Assembly: GCA_028554755.1 (NCBI GenBank)
Contig: JAPTOF010000028.1
Location: 974,501 to 1,038,500, forward strand
Length of the DNA: 64,000 nt
Direction of reading: 5' to 3'
From: Cordia subcordata
Taxonomy: Eukaryota; Streptophyta; Magnoliopsida; Boraginales; Cordiaceae
Both the position numbers and the translations under genes were made by a program. Under the pieces are notes generated by a model. It was not told where the DNA came from and ran no database searches. It saw only the letters and a program-made list of their open reading frames with translations. The first letter of the stretch is position 1; the number at the start of each line of letters is the position of its first letter. Shown here in pieces: positions 44,446-55,353 of this stretch.

Positions 44446-46215
44446 TGACCACGTCGTTGTATGGTCAAATAATAACAATTAAATCAAGCAACGACAAAAT
44501 CACAAAATTTATCCTCTTTATCACAAGAAAGCAACTCGAGGGTCGAACCACGGGGAATCGGGATTGCTGTCAAAAATTGAAAAGAAAATAACTAAAAAAA
44601 AAACTAAAATTTAAAATTTAAAATAACTAAACTAAATACTACGAATTAAACGATTTTTAGATTAAACAAAATAGAAAAAGAAAAGAAATTAAATTAATTG
44701 AAAGAAAATAACGGTACTCAACCACAAAAATTGCGAGAATTAGATCTATGGAACTTGCGATTCAGGGTGATAGCCAAAAAATTATCTTATTCATGTTCGT
44801 TAACTTCAGGATTCTCAATTGAGCACAAGGGATCAGGCTATAAGCTCTAATTCACCTAGATTAATTAACTAAAGCTATTGAGGCATAATCTATCTCAATG
44901 GCATAAATTATCTCTCACTTTTTTTTAATTAATTAATCTAACAGACTCTAGAAAATTAATTGAGACTATAAAGGCATAAGCTATCTCAGTGGCATAACCT
45001 ATCTCAATCTTGAACCAATTAATTAAATCTAGTCCTGTTAATTAATCTATATTCGTACCCACAAGAACCTACAAGATTCCTATATGGCAAAGGTATAAAT
45101 TCTTGACTAACGAAAATTAGCTATAAGCATAATAATGATTAACCAAGAATTTAATAGCAATAAAGCACAAATACGAATAATCAAATAAATTCCAAAAGAA
45201 TCCAAAACATGAATAAAAATAATCACTCACTATCACCCCAAATCATGGGGAATTTACTTCATAATTAAGTTCAAAGCAAAAACTGAAAAAGAATTGAGAA
45301 TACAAAAACTCATCGTATTATTCCTAGACAAATAAGTTGATGAAGTTCTTGTCTTCAATTCTCTTCAAGAGCTGCTCCCCAACTTTTCCTTCAATTTAAT
45401 CCTCTACAAATTCTTAGGTTAAGTCCCCTTTTTCTGTTGTGTATTGTGGGTATTTATAATGGTATCGAATTCCTTTTCAAATCCCACTTGGATTAGGAAA
45501 TTGCTACCAGTTTTAATGCCTTCGTTTGACCGAAGTTTTTGACCATCTTAAAGGCAGATCTGGGCTGAGATCAAAGAAGGAAAGTTGTAGCTCTATGAAT
45601 TAGCTTTCCATAACCGCAAGAATCACCTAATTTGGGCCTCTGTAGCCCAAGTTATGGCCAAAATACCAAAATGTGTCCAGCAGGTGACGGGAATTTTCCA
45701 AACGTGTTGTGACTGATTTTTCACCTTGATCCCCCTTGAATTTGGAAAGATGGTCTTCATAAAAATTATATTTCTGCCTCTTAGGAGTCCAATGGACCAA
45801 GAATCACGTGATTTTGACCTCTGGAGTTGGAGTTATGAGCAAAATACCAAAATTGGTCTGATAGGAAAAACTTTCCAAAAATTATCACCAAGGTCACTTG
45901 CCATATTCATTCACCAACGACTTGATTTGTAAGAAAGGCCAAACTTCATTGTTTTCTATGAGGAATTAATCCTTGATCCAAATTTTTGAGCCCAATACTT
46001 TTATTTTAAATTAGCCCAACTCAAATTATAATTGATCTTTAACTTCAATTGCATATAATCTTTTGCTAATTGTTCTTGTAAGCCTCCACAAAATATTTTC
46101 TTCTCTTGAACGAGACTAGATCAAATAATTTACAAAATAAATCACTTTAACCACTTTGATATACGTAATTGCATGCAAACTAGTGAAATTTATTACAAAA
46201 TATGAAGACATATCA
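44446..46215 (-). mobile_element. Solo LTR of the same tRNA-Asp-primed family
   Basis: It aligns inverted to 40639-42393 and in the same orientation to 42489-44259. In element orientation it reads TGATATGTC to CGTGGTCA. It is flanked by a perfect 5-bp duplication CCTGG (44441-44445 and 46216-46220). A single LTR between direct repeats is the product of recombination between the two LTRs of a former full element. Confidence 0.9.
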
Positions 46216-46394
46216 CCTGGCATGTGTGCCACGCGCTCAGTTAAATCTAACGGGAAAAAAGATGAAGGGGGTAATGTGTTTCACTTTTGAAAAGTATAAA
46301 GGGTAACTAGCTAATTTTTAAATCACAGGGGGTCAATACACTCTTATGACAAATCACAAGAAAGTTTTACGCAATTTAACCTAAATTAATATGA

Positions 46395-47296
46395 TCATAA
46401 CAAAAAGAGCATATAATTTTTGTTACATACATACATAGTGGGAAGATTGTAAGCATGCATTTTAAAAAGAATTGCATAATAAAAATGATTCTCAACTTTT
46501 TACATATACAAAAATTACATAATAACACTAAGTTTATTGTGTTATTAAATGATAAGAGGCCATGGAAAAGGTTTAAGAAGGTAGAAACATGGTGGACTTG
46601 TGAAAATGGATAAGATTTTATTTTTAGGCGTGTTCTATTAAAATGTTATGCCATTAATGAAAACCTAATCTTCTTGTTTTTTGAGGAAAAAGAACAAAAA
46701 ATATTGAAAACATCTAAAAGGTTTTTTTTTTTTTTTTGAGTAATTGGTCTTCAAGAACATTAGAAATACCTAACCAGATATTTTTTTTGGTTCTAAAAAA
46801 AGTTATTTTCAAGAAAACACTCCCAAATAAGAGTTTTGAGATTTTAGGCATATTTTCTAAAGTAAAGAACCATTGGAAAACTATCCAAAATTGACAAAGA
46901 AAATTATGAAAAACAACGCAAAGTTGTCTCCACTACCTTCTTCGATTTAGAAAATTTGAAAACTTGTTTTCCAATTTTATTATGGAAAATTTTCACTTGT
47001 AATCATAATATCTTTTTTTCTATTTTTGTCAAAAAATCTTTTAGAAAACAACTTTAGTTTTCTGTAGGTAAACAGGCTTGTAACATTCTAAGAATTTCTT
47101 ACTTGTCACTCAACAAAGGAACTTTGATTAGACCTTCTAATCCTTTAAGAGGTTTATCTAAAAGATTCACAATATAACTAGGAAGACATAAACACCACAC
47201 ATGGGTTCTCAATATACTACTAAACTTATTCTGGTTCCAAAAGCTCAAATGAAATAGGTATTGATTCACTCTCAAGAAGACAAGACATCACAAAAA
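46395..47296. other. Non-coding AT-rich region with MITE-like repeat
   Basis: I see no gene. 46660-47070 resembles the AT-rich repeat noted at 38725-38945. The bases AAA at 47294-47296 would be the 3-bp duplication of the CACTA element that follows. Confidence 0.4.
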
Positions 47297-47309
47297 CACT
47301 ACTAGAAAC

Positions 47310-47860
47310 TAACAGTTTAGAGACGAAAAAAGTCCATCGCGAACAAGTAAAATTCCGTCTCAAAACTTGTTTGCGACGGAACTCAAATTTTGTCTCAAAC
47401 AGTTTGTTAAAATTCATCACTGACAACATATAGTGACAAAATATTCCGTCTCAAAAGTCTATCTCTACTTCGTGACGGAAATTTTAGTCTCTAATTGTGT
47501 TAAAGCTATTTGTTGTTGACGAAATATAGCGACTAAAATTTGAGACGAAAATTTCCGTCCCATATTAGTTCTAAACTATATGAAAGATGTTGACAAAATG
47601 TTCCGTCTATATTTCGTCACTAAATATTTCCGTCTCTATTTCGTCGCTAAATATTTCCGTCTCTATTCTGTCACAAACCTTACCACGTTTTTTGAAAAAT
47701 TACATCTCAATTCTGTTTCTAATAAGATTGAACTAAAATAATTTTTGTATCAAATCCGTCGCAAAAACAATTTAACTAAATTTATTTACTTCTCAAATCC
47801 GTCGCTAATGCAATTTGACTAAATTATTTTCCATCTCAAATTCGTCTCTAATATGTTTTT
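47310..47860. repeat. Subterminal repeat array of the CACTA element
   Basis: There are many copies of TTCCGTCTC, TCCGTCTCTATT, TCCGTCGC and their complements (GACGGAA, GAGACGAAA), some nearly tandem (around 47610-47670). Such arrays bind the element's own regulatory transposase in characterised CACTA transposons. Confidence 0.75.
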
Positions 47861-48821
47861 TGTTGAAAATATTTTACCTATTTATTTTGTTTTCCATACC
47901 TATTAAACTATAATAATATACCAATCCATCCATTACTACAACTCATAAATATAATATGTCCTCGTACATTCCACCAATATATCAATTTAACCCATACAAT
48001 ATAACTGATACTAGGTCTACACCCAACCAACCATACATTTCACTAAATCATTAAGTCATTAACATAGTGTCAAATTCCAAATTCACCATAACATAGTTAG
48101 ATAGTTCACCAAGATAAAAATATCACATAGTTATATAGTTCACCAAAACCAAAACTAATGTAAATATAATGATCCAGACTAAATGTCAAATAGAGTGAAA
48201 GGAGACACAGCTAGCTATCTGTACAAGCACGAGCAAGAGTAGTAGGCATAGGAGGTAGGTTGATGCCAAGCCTAGTAAGTCTCTCATCGACATAAAATGA
48301 GATCAATTGTGGGATAGAGCCTTTCAATTCATTAAGTTCTGTTGTAGTTGAGTTGAGCTTCTCTTTAGTTGAATGTAGTTTTTCCTTGGTTAATTCTAGT
48401 TCAGCCCTTAATGCCGAATCGTCACCATAGTTGCCATGAGTAGAGCTTGATGAGGTAGATCCTGTAATGAGATAGATCCATGACGCATGTTAGTCGTTAG
48501 ATATGATAGATAAAAAATGGACACCAAAAGAATTGATTACTAAACCATATGAGGTACCTATGCTGAGCACTTTATCAACATCACATGCACCAAGGCCATA
48601 TATATGACCTTTAATGGGTTGGCTTGTAGCTTGTGTCTAATAATCCTTGTCCTATACACTCTCAACTGAGACCTCTACGCCATATTTCTTCTCTACAAGT
48701 GACTTACAAGTTTCATATGCCTTCTTTGACCACTTATTGACGAAATTTCCATCCTTATTCTTGTGTGTCTTCAAGTACAACTGAAAGAAAATGGATCTGG
48801 GTGGGTGCCCATGAGTGGGTT

Positions 48822-48848
48822 GACCCGACCCGACCCGACCCGACCCGA
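48822..48848. repeat. GACCC pentamer microsatellite
   Basis: Five tandem GACCC units, GC-rich in an AT-rich setting, in the segment that interrupts the CACTA transposase. Confidence 0.9.
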
Positions 48849-48877
48849 ATATTGAATGGATAAGGTATAGAGGCAGT

Positions 48878-49197
48878 TGTTGGAAAACTACCTCTGTCAG
48901 TTTTCTTATTAGAATAAAACTGCTTCTTAGCAGTTAATAGATGGAGATGTATGTATAATATTCTCTAGGGAGAAACTGCTCTTTAAGTTTTTCTTCTCTC
49001 TGTATTCTTGCTGAAGAAAAATCTCTCTGAAGGAAAATTTTCTCTTCTTCAAAAATTTAGAACAAAAGGCATTTAGTGTTGTGAAACATCCATCATCTTC
49101 TCGTAAGGTCATCAACAATCAGTAAGAAAAGTATTCAAAGGAATTCACACTACAAGAGGGTAGTGTGTTTTTTTTTAATTCATTCTTGTTTTCAACA
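48878..49197 (+). repeat. Possible short solo LTR
   Basis: The ends TGTTGGAAAAC and GTTTTCAACA are inverted repeats with TG/CA termini. A weak primer-site-like TATGTCAGAG follows. Near its right end lies a palindrome with arms CACACTAC and GTAGTGTG (49146-49167). I found no matching target-site duplication, so this is tentative. Confidence 0.35.
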
Positions 49198-49590
49198 ACT
49201 CTATGTCAGAGACCAGACACTTCTTTACCTTCGCCTGTACATATTATTTTAAAAGTAATAACATAATAACATTGTATAAAAGTAATTTGATTCATTTAAA
49301 ACTTTAAACGTACTAACCAGCCTCACTCTATGCCTAACAAATGGAGCTGAACCCCCAGTATGTTTTGAGACGCTACCGTCAATCTCTGTAAATTACCTAA
49401 ATATTTCCTTTGTGGGGACAATCAAGAAAAGCAGTACAAGTGAATAGATTAATATGAGTTCAAAGCATCCTTCATAACTTCTGAATCTTTTTTGTAGCAG
49501 CTTCCTTTCATGCCTCATTTGAAGGGGAATCTAAAAGTGACTTTAATGAGGCTACTATGAAATATTTACTCATGGTCGGGGAAGCTCTTC

Positions 49591-50560
49591 TGTTTTGGTT
49601 TATGGTTTTTCTTAGCTATATGGTTCAACCAAGGGAAAGATCGAGCTTCACGAAATAATAAGGAATAAATTAACAAAAAGAAGATGTAGGATCTTTTCTC
49701 CACTTGGCTAGTCAAGCATGGACGAATCGTAGATCTTGGGCTTTGATTACCAAGGAATAAAGACTTTACATGTTCTACTATAAATGCCCTTCTATATAAT
49801 GTTAAATTATAATCATATGGGGTGCGCGTGCATTTTCCATTATAATTTGGAACGAATAAGTAAAATGGACCCATGTTGTTCAAGTAATAGTAGTCCAAAG
49901 ACAAGCCTATTTGGTTTCTATTTTTAAAAATAGTTTTACTTTTTAAAAATAGAAAAACAAAAATTTGTTTGGAAAAACTATTTTTGTTTTTAGTTTTTCA
50001 AAAAAGTTCTCTTAATAATTGTTTTAAAAATAAAAAATAGAGAATAATAAAAGGATGTTTTCAACATCTTATTCTCAAAAATTTACACAAAAACAAGGAG
50101 GACTGTACTTCATTTATGGCAATTTTGTAATTAAGATATCATTGTAATAGCAAGCACTTTTCTCTTTAATTTCTATTTATTTTATATCTATTTTACTGTA
50201 AAAATTACCAAACAAGTCTTTTAAAACTTTTGCTCTGAAAAAATACTTTTGAAATATGTTTCAAAAACAAAATAAATAAATAAAAATAAAAACCAAACAA
50301 TTAAAGCTTGTTTTGATAGTTGGGGGACTAAATTGTCCCCTGTCTCACAGTCCAAGGACAAGTTTTAGGTATTAACCCTATTATTAACTACGGTATCATT
50401 ATTTATTGTGTTATTGAGATCTCCAATTGGAAGGCCCACTATAAAGTTCAGTTTGACCCGAATTTAGTCCTACTCAAAATCTGAAACCGAATACGAACTT
50501 GAACGGGATGCAGAAGTCTCTGTAAACCCATTTTCATATGCATTTGGATCAGTAGAGATT
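49591..50560. other. Non-coding region with MITE-like repeat
   Basis: A 112-residue frame on the minus strand (49566-49904) has no recognisable motif and I do not trust it. 49900-50300 is an AT-rich repeat (CCTATTTGGTTTC, then TTAAAAATAG and TTTTTCAAAAA phrases) resembling 46770-47070 and 51815-52000. Confidence 0.4.
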
Positions 50561-51256
50561 GGGGGGTGGGAGTACGGGCAATGGCCTCCTCTAGCCCAAA
50601 AAAATTGAGGAAAAAAACTATATTTTTATTGTAATTTTTAGCCAAAAAGATGAATTTGAATTTGTATTTTAGCCTCCCCTCATCAATAAAAAAATAGACA
50701 GTAAGTACATATTTTTATTATTTATTCCTTTTATTCAAAAAACTGTCAAAATTAATTAGCAATTTAATTTCAAATTTGTTGGTTATTTAATTTATTTTTG
50801 ATGATTCTCATAATAATGGCATAAAATCTTTGTTAAAAATTTTGTTAATGACATTTAATTAAGATTGGGATCTTTATAAATTATTCTTTTGGGTAATAAT
50901 ATATTTTATAAAGAAAGTGGTCGACTACTGAACCATTGATCTTTATAATGATTTTTTTTCCATATACGAGAAGATACCAAAAGAGATGGATAGACATGCT
51001 TCGTCACTTAGAAATAGTTATTTATATATATATATATCCAAAAGTGTTTGAAAAAATTAGAATATTTTGTTTTTGCTTAGTGCATATGCATTTCCATAAT
51101 GTAATGACACAAGATGGATATATATGTATGTGTATATATATAATGTGTTTGTGCTATTTTCTATATGGGATATTTTATTAAAAAATTATTAATTTTTTGA
51201 ATAAAAAATTTTAATATTTCGCCCCCTTAGGCTCGAACCCTGGCTTCATCACTAAT
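50561..51256. repeat. Dispersed repeat, unclassified
   Basis: It begins near GGGGGTGGGAGTACGGGC and ends near GGCTCGAACCCTGGCTTC. The middle is AT-rich with TA-simple repeats (around 51020 and 51117). Ends of this kind (GGGGGC on one side, a 'GGCTTC' type end on the other) resemble a common plant repeat. I cannot assign it to a class. Confidence 0.3.
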
Positions 51257-52371
51257 TTGGATCATATTAGAAATAATAGAAAGCAATAATTTAGAATCAA
51301 AATGAAATAGAAGAATATAAGCAAATGCAGCTTCTGCATTGAGGATGGAAAATATACCTCATCATTTTCTATCCGTCATAACGCCTAAAATGTACTATTG
51401 CGAAAAGATTCCAGATTACGTATTAGTTTTGATTCCTCTTGCAACAAATACTAGGCCAAAAAGGTTCTTTTTCTCATTTTCAACAGAAAAATACATGGGC
51501 AAATAGTACTTTGGTAATCGAGTCTCATGTTCGATATATCTCAGAAGTCCATCAACATCAACGCAATAAAGTTCGAGCGTATGAATGGATATATCTCATG
51601 TTTGAAAGTGACATCGCATGAATGGCCCATTGTTTTTCTTACTTCAGATTCAAACCAAATACATGGGCGAATTTAACTTCTGGCCAGCGAGTGTAGGCCG
51701 ATATAGTTAACCATTTAATGACTGCACTGTCTCCAAAATTCGTTCAAGTTATTAATGTACTTTTGCCCTAAAAATTTTAATGAACTCCTTTTAACAATTA
51801 TACGAAATAAGATTATGGACCTATTTGGATTAATTTTTTTTAAAAATATTTTTTCCTAAAAAATTCAGTCTTTTTGTAATAACTATTTGCTTGACTTTCT
51901 AAAAAAACTGAAATTTTAGAAAAAAATTGAAACATAATTTTTTCAAAGGTTATCAAGAAAAACACTTCTTAGAAAAGGCAATCGAAACAAGCACTTTGTG
52001 TTATACATAAACCCCCAATAACCTCCCCCCCCCCCCCCCCAACAAAAAAACCATAAATAAAATTAATATAAAAAAAAAAAAAAAAGATTTGCCCCTTGCT
52101 AAACCTATATAGTTTTTTCGTACCTCAAACCAAAACAGCAACTGGTTTCTGGAATATAAAACTTGAAATCCGTGAAACTCAAAATATACAGCTGATTATA
52201 TAACCCATCCCTTCTTGTTACAATGTATTTGGGGAGCCTCTGGCTCCAGTAGCCGGTTTGTCACATGCAACACAGTAACAAAGCAGAAAATAGTAAAAAT
52301 TCGAAGCATAGTATCAGAGCAAGTTGCCTGTCTCCTTAGCTAAACCATGGAAGCTTGATGTTGCACCATTC
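51257..52371. other. Non-coding region
   Basis: I see no gene. 51815-52005 is another copy of the AT-rich MITE-like repeat. A run of about 18 C residues occurs near 52024-52041 and a run of A near 52070-52085. GTATCAGAGCAAG at about 52309-52321 resembles a retrotransposon primer site, but I found no LTR next to it. Confidence 0.4.
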
Positions 52372-52373
52372 TG

Positions 52374-52412
<39 letters not shown>
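52372..52412. repeat. TA dinucleotide microsatellite
   Basis: About 20 TA units, 150-190 bases upstream of the TATA box of the small gene. Confidence 0.9.
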
Positions 52413-52415
<3 letters not shown>

Positions 52416-52563
52416 AGGTCTTTTATATCTGTCTTCTTTTTTCATTAATTGCCCGCCGAAAAGTCAAGGAACGAAAGCAATTTTTTTCACTGAAAGGAGT
52501 TGAATATATCGTTAAATGTTGTGCTCTTAAAGCCCACTAAATAAAATCTTTGTGTATTTCATC

Positions 52564-52570
52564 TATAAAT
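52564..52570 (+). promoter_or_regulatory. TATA box of the small gene
   Basis: TATAAAT lies 68 bases before the gene's ATG and about 30 bases before a plausible transcription start near TTCACTGCAC (52591-52600). A purine-rich leader full of AGAGA follows, typical of plant 5' untranslated regions. Confidence 0.6.
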
Positions 52571-52637
52571 ACTCCGCCGGAGGTATTCTAAAGTTCACTG
52601 CACTAAGAGAAAAGAGAAAAAGAGAGAGAGTGAAACC

Positions 52638-52895
52638 ATGTCTATTGATGCTCTGGCCATGGCAGGTGAGGATTATACAAAGTGCAATATCAACCTTGAA
52701 GATATCGAGCATGGAGGTATAGAAAAGATACCTCAGTACCTTCTGGCTAATGAAGTTGAGTGGAAAAACAAAGAAATTACTAACACATCAATGGTGGAAG
52801 TGAGACAGTCTACAGCAGATAGTAATGGAAGATCTGAAGCCATGGCTGCCAACATCAAAGCTGATGATGCCACTTTCGATCACTGCGCGGGATAG
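52638..52895 (+). CDS. Small hypothetical protein, 85 aa, the only likely host gene
   Basis: The frame runs from the ATG in AAACCATGTC, a good plant start context, to a TAG, giving 85 residues. The N-terminus is MSIDALAMAGEDYTKCNINL, followed by an acidic stretch (EDIEHGGIEKIPQYLLANEV) and a polar C-terminus ending DATFDHCAG. There is no signal peptide, membrane segment or known catalytic motif. I have an impression that small plant proteins with a similar ALAMAG-x-DY start and a P-x-YLLA motif exist, but I cannot name the family. A TATA box, a purine-rich leader and a possible poly(A) signal AATAAA (53016-53021) fit a real transcription unit. It could also be a truncated relic of a longer gene. 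Confidence 0.55.
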   Translation: MSIDALAMAGEDYTKCNINLEDIEHGGIEKIPQYLLANEVEWKNKEITNTSMVEVRQSTADSNGRSEAMAANIKADDATFDHCAG

Positions 52896-53030
52896 CAGAG
52901 GAAACCCTTAAAGGGGTCACCCAGAAAAAGCAGTATCCATGTTATGTTTTCTGATTCTTTTGCAGATGGAACTAGTATATCATTTTTAGCAAATTGACTG
53001 ATCAGAACTTTGTGAATAAATTGGCTTTGC
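52896..53030 (+). other. Probable 3' untranslated region of the small gene
   Basis: It holds TTCTTTTGCAG (about 52956-52966), which looks like a splice acceptor, and GAATAAATT (53015-53023), a possible polyadenylation signal. If the acceptor is real, an intron may lie in or near the end of the gene. Confidence 0.35.
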
Positions 53031-54031
53031 CAAAAGGAAATATATATATTTCATATATGATCTTTGCTATAGGCGTCACTAGGTAAAAGTCTTGAATCCA
53101 TTCCCACAAGTAGATTAACCAATTTGATTCAAAAAAGGAAAATGTTAATCAATTAAAATTTATTTCTCTTTTTTCTCGTTGCCCTTGTTATATTTTTTTG
53201 CTGACATGTTCTACACACATCACCAATAAACATAGTGTACTCAGACTATGGGAGCTTATACCATGCACCATTAGCATAGTGCATTTGCAGTGCTCAAAGA
53301 GGAGCACTATGCTCCTTCTAATGCGTGAGATGCACGTTAATTTTTTTCTTTTTTGTTAAAATGCTTAAAATTCCTAATTTAAAGTTCATAAAAGTAACAA
53401 GTGTATATGTACAAAATTCAAATTATATAAATGTTTAGCAAAAATAAATAAATAACTCAAACTTAAAATTAGAATTGAATTTTTACGAAAAATAATGATA
53501 TATTCAAGAGTCAAAAATTGATTGTTCTTGTTCATAAAACCTAATAGAATAATCACAAGTTTTGAAATATGTAATCATGAAATAATAATTGAAAGGTCAT
53601 AAATTTAAAACTATAGGTTCATGAAAAAATAACTAAATGTTCACAAGTTCATGCAAAATGTTTAGAGTTTTAGATTTCTTTAAAGAGATTCATAATTATA
53701 TTCAATTTTTTCCTTTGTTTACAATTTTACACTTTATGTTCATAATTGTGAAATATAAGTTCATAATGTAATAAATATTAGAACTCTTTCACAATTTTTT
53801 TGCAACTTATTAATTAATTGTTCACAAGTCTTTTGGTGCTATTAATTATCTTCTTTGCTTGTATCTTCATCAACAAATTAATAAACATTAATACTTTTAG
53901 TGTGTGTGTGTGTGTGTATACACCTAACAACACATATAGACGTAAACTATGCACACACATATATTTATAATTTGTGATAGAGAAAGAGAAGAGAGAGTGA
54001 GAGAGTGATACACCCATACACACAAATACAC

Positions 54032-54091
<60 letters not shown>

Positions 54092-54413
54092 TAAAAGAGA
54101 GGCATCACAGTGACAAAGAGAGAGCAATTGAAGATTTAGGCTCTTTTTTTTTCCTTTAACAAAAGCATGTGAAACATGCTTAATGAGGATTACCATATGG
54201 AAGTGGTGCACAGTAAAATTTATACTACATTACCATCTCAGGCACCGCTTTAATGAGTTGCACGTGGCAATTATTAACAAAGATAACAATAGTAAAACTT
54301 GTCATCCTTTCTTTTGTTACCTTTAAATTAAACTCGAAGTCTTAAGGTTGGTTAGGAATAGAGGTACCTTAAATAGTTGAAATTATCTTCCCAAAGAATG
54401 ATGACTTGGGCCA
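53031..54413. other. Non-coding AT-rich region with microsatellites
   Basis: There is no gene. A TG-repeat lies at 53900-53918 and a GA-repeat of about 50 bases at 54038-54088. A short inverted repeat (AGTGCTC...GAGCACT) lies at about 53290-53308. GGCCA at 54409-54413 is the left duplication of the TRIM dimer. Confidence 0.6.
54038..54088. repeat. GA dinucleotide microsatellite
   Basis: About 25 uninterrupted GA units, flanked by further GA-rich sequence. Confidence 0.95.
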
Positions 54414-54541
54414 TGTTAGGAATATAATCACTGAGTTTCCATCATAAAGACCAATTGATCAATATGATGAGTGGTTCAAGACCCTTATAAAGTGGTCTTA
54501 GACTTGTTATTTTTCCATGTGGGAGGAATTATATCCCCACA
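54414..54541 (-). repeat. Outer LTR of the minus-strand TRIM half
   Basis: In element orientation it starts TGTGGGGATATAATTCC and ends TTCCTAACA. It aligns with 54815-54936 (shared CCCACATGGAAAAATAA). The purine tract GGAAGGGGGATG precedes it. Confidence 0.75.
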
Positions 54542-54777
54542 CATCCCCCTTCCTCTTTATATGTGTTCCGGAACAAGAACCAAGAACACCAACCGAGAAA
54601 CACCAAGAACACGTGCTCGAGTGAGCCAAACAAGGTGCTCAGACATGCCAAAGAACCAAGAATATGTGCTCAAATAAGCCAAAGAACCAGGAATAGGTGC
54701 TCAAACAAGCCAAAGAGCAAATACTAGTGACACATGCACGACGCAAGGGATTGGACCAAGACCTAACAATGATACCA

Positions 54778-54814
54778 CGTGAAGAATCACTGAGGTTCCA
54801 TAATAAAAATCAAT
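54778..54814 (-). repeat. Truncated inner LTR of the minus-strand TRIM half
   Basis: Reading on the minus strand it ends GGAACCTCAGTGATTCTTCACG, directly followed by the primer site start TGGTATCA (plus 54770-54777). Only about 37 bp remain, and the plus-strand LTR begins at once. Confidence 0.65.
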
Positions 54815-54936
54815 TGTTGAAATATACAATCTTCCCACATGGAAAAATAATAAAGTTAGGATTACCTTAAATGATCTTGAGCTATTCCTCATAGCAACCA
54901 ATTGGTTTTATGTCGGAACCTCATGAATTCTTCACA
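54815..54936 (+). repeat. Inner LTR of the plus-strand TRIM half
   Basis: It starts TGTTGAAATATACAATC, ends GAATTCTTCACA, and is 122 bp long. It pairs with 55227-55353. Confidence 0.85.
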
Positions 54937-54948
54937 TGGTATCAAAGC
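54937..54948 (+). other. Primer binding site of the plus-strand TRIM half
   Basis: TGGTATCAAAGC is one base from TGGTATCAGAGC and directly abuts the LTR. Confidence 0.85.
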
Positions 54949-55014
54949 TAGGTCGATCTAGGCCCAGTTCCTCAAGTCTACACGTCTGACTTGGGTCTTG
55001 GCCCAATTCCTCGC

Positions 55015-55185
55015 ATTGTGCATGTGTGATCTGTCTTTGCTCTTTGGCTCGTTTGGGCACCTACTCTTGGTTCTTAGCTCGTTTGAGCACATGTTCTTGG
55101 TTCGTCTTTGTTCTTTGGCTTATTTGAGCACTTGCTCTTGGTTCTTGTCTTATTTGATCACTTGTTCTTGGCCCTTAGCATTTCT
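55015..55185 (+). repeat. 30-36 bp tandem repeats in the TRIM interior
   Basis: Units of the type TTGGCTCGTTTGAGCACNTG followed by TTCTTGGTTC repeat four to five times. The inverted form occurs in the other half around 54570-54720. Confidence 0.75.
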
Positions 55186-55226
55186 AGCTATTGTTGGTTC
55201 TAGTCCTAGGTCACATGTGAAGGGGG

Positions 55227-55353
55227 TGTTTAAATATACAATCCTCCTACATGGAAAAAATAATAAATGTAAGACTACCTTAGAAGGTCCTGATCCACTC
55301 CTCATAGCAACCAATTGAATTTTATGATGACAAAACCTCTAGAATTCTTCACA
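55227..55353 (+). repeat. Outer LTR of the plus-strand TRIM half
   Basis: It starts TGTTTAAATATACAATCC after the purine tract AAGGGGG and ends GAATTCTTCACA before the GGCCA duplication. Confidence 0.85.

Larger units (their letters stand above)
39272..46386. mobile_element. Possible DNA transposon with long terminal inverted repeats, filled with retrotransposon sequence
   Basis: The left end (39272, AGGGCAAATTG onward, about 140 bp) matches the inverted right end (46386 backwards, AGGTTAAATTG onward). The shared core is TGTGATTTAAAAATTAGCTAGTTA. Both ends are followed outward by AAATTAAT, an 8-bp duplication candidate as made by hAT elements. The interior is mostly the inverted LTR structure (to 44259) and the solo LTR 44446-46215. 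The left arm 39272-39537 also looks like a small MITE in its own right. The alternative is therefore two separate copies of one MITE family in opposite orientation. Confidence 0.45.
47297..49590 (-). mobile_element. CACTA (En/Spm-type) DNA transposon, one end and transposase remnant
   Basis: The left end CACTACTAGAAAC is the classical CACTA terminal sequence. It is followed to about 47860 by dense subterminal repeats built on CGTCTC, CCGTCGC and GACGGAA in both orientations, as known for transposase-binding regions of these elements. A minus-strand transposase remnant lies at 48210-49590. I could not find the opposite CACTA terminus, so the right limit is where recognisable coding ends. The element is probably truncated and is interrupted near 48800-49200. 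Confidence 0.75.
48210..49590 (-). pseudogene. CACTA transposase C-terminal region (Transposase_24 / Ptta type)
   Basis: On the minus strand, from right to left: a segment with GGSAPFVRHRVRL (about 49310-49390), then KTHKNKDGNFVNKWSKKAYE (about 48715-48785), the conserved K-T-H-x-x-K-D-G block of plant En/Spm transposases. Then comes YGLGACDVDKVLS, and finally an open coiled-coil tail ALRAELELTKEKLHSTKEKL ending LARACTDS and a stop near 48210. TTCTTTCAG before the KTHKNKDG block looks like a splice acceptor, so the original gene had introns. In-frame stops near 48650 and 49470 mark decay. It would have cut and joined the element ends. Confidence 0.65.
54414..55353. mobile_element. Inverted dimer of a TRIM-type retrotransposon, inserted as one unit
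   Basis: The left half is a TRIM in minus orientation: LTR 54414-54541, purine tract, internal region, primer site, and a truncated 37-bp inner LTR at 54778-54814. The right half is a plus-strand TRIM: LTR 54815-54936, primer site 54937-54948, internal region, purine tract AAGGGGGTG, LTR 55227-55353. GGCCA occurs directly outside both outer LTRs (54409-54413 and 55354-55358). The whole 940 bp therefore behaves as a single insertion. Neither half encodes a protein, so mobility depended on another element. Confidence 0.8.

Noticed and set aside
49566..49904. A 112-residue minus-strand ORF
   Set aside because: It has no motif, an irregular composition and no promoter or start context. It overlaps the edge of the CACTA remnant and is probably chance.
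52309..52321. A primer-binding-site-like GTATCAGAGCAAG upstream of the small gene
   Set aside because: No LTR end, partner repeat or internal region could be found next to it.
53924..54211. A Leu/Ser-repeat ORF
   Set aside because: It is the translation of the GA/CT microsatellite and is not a gene.
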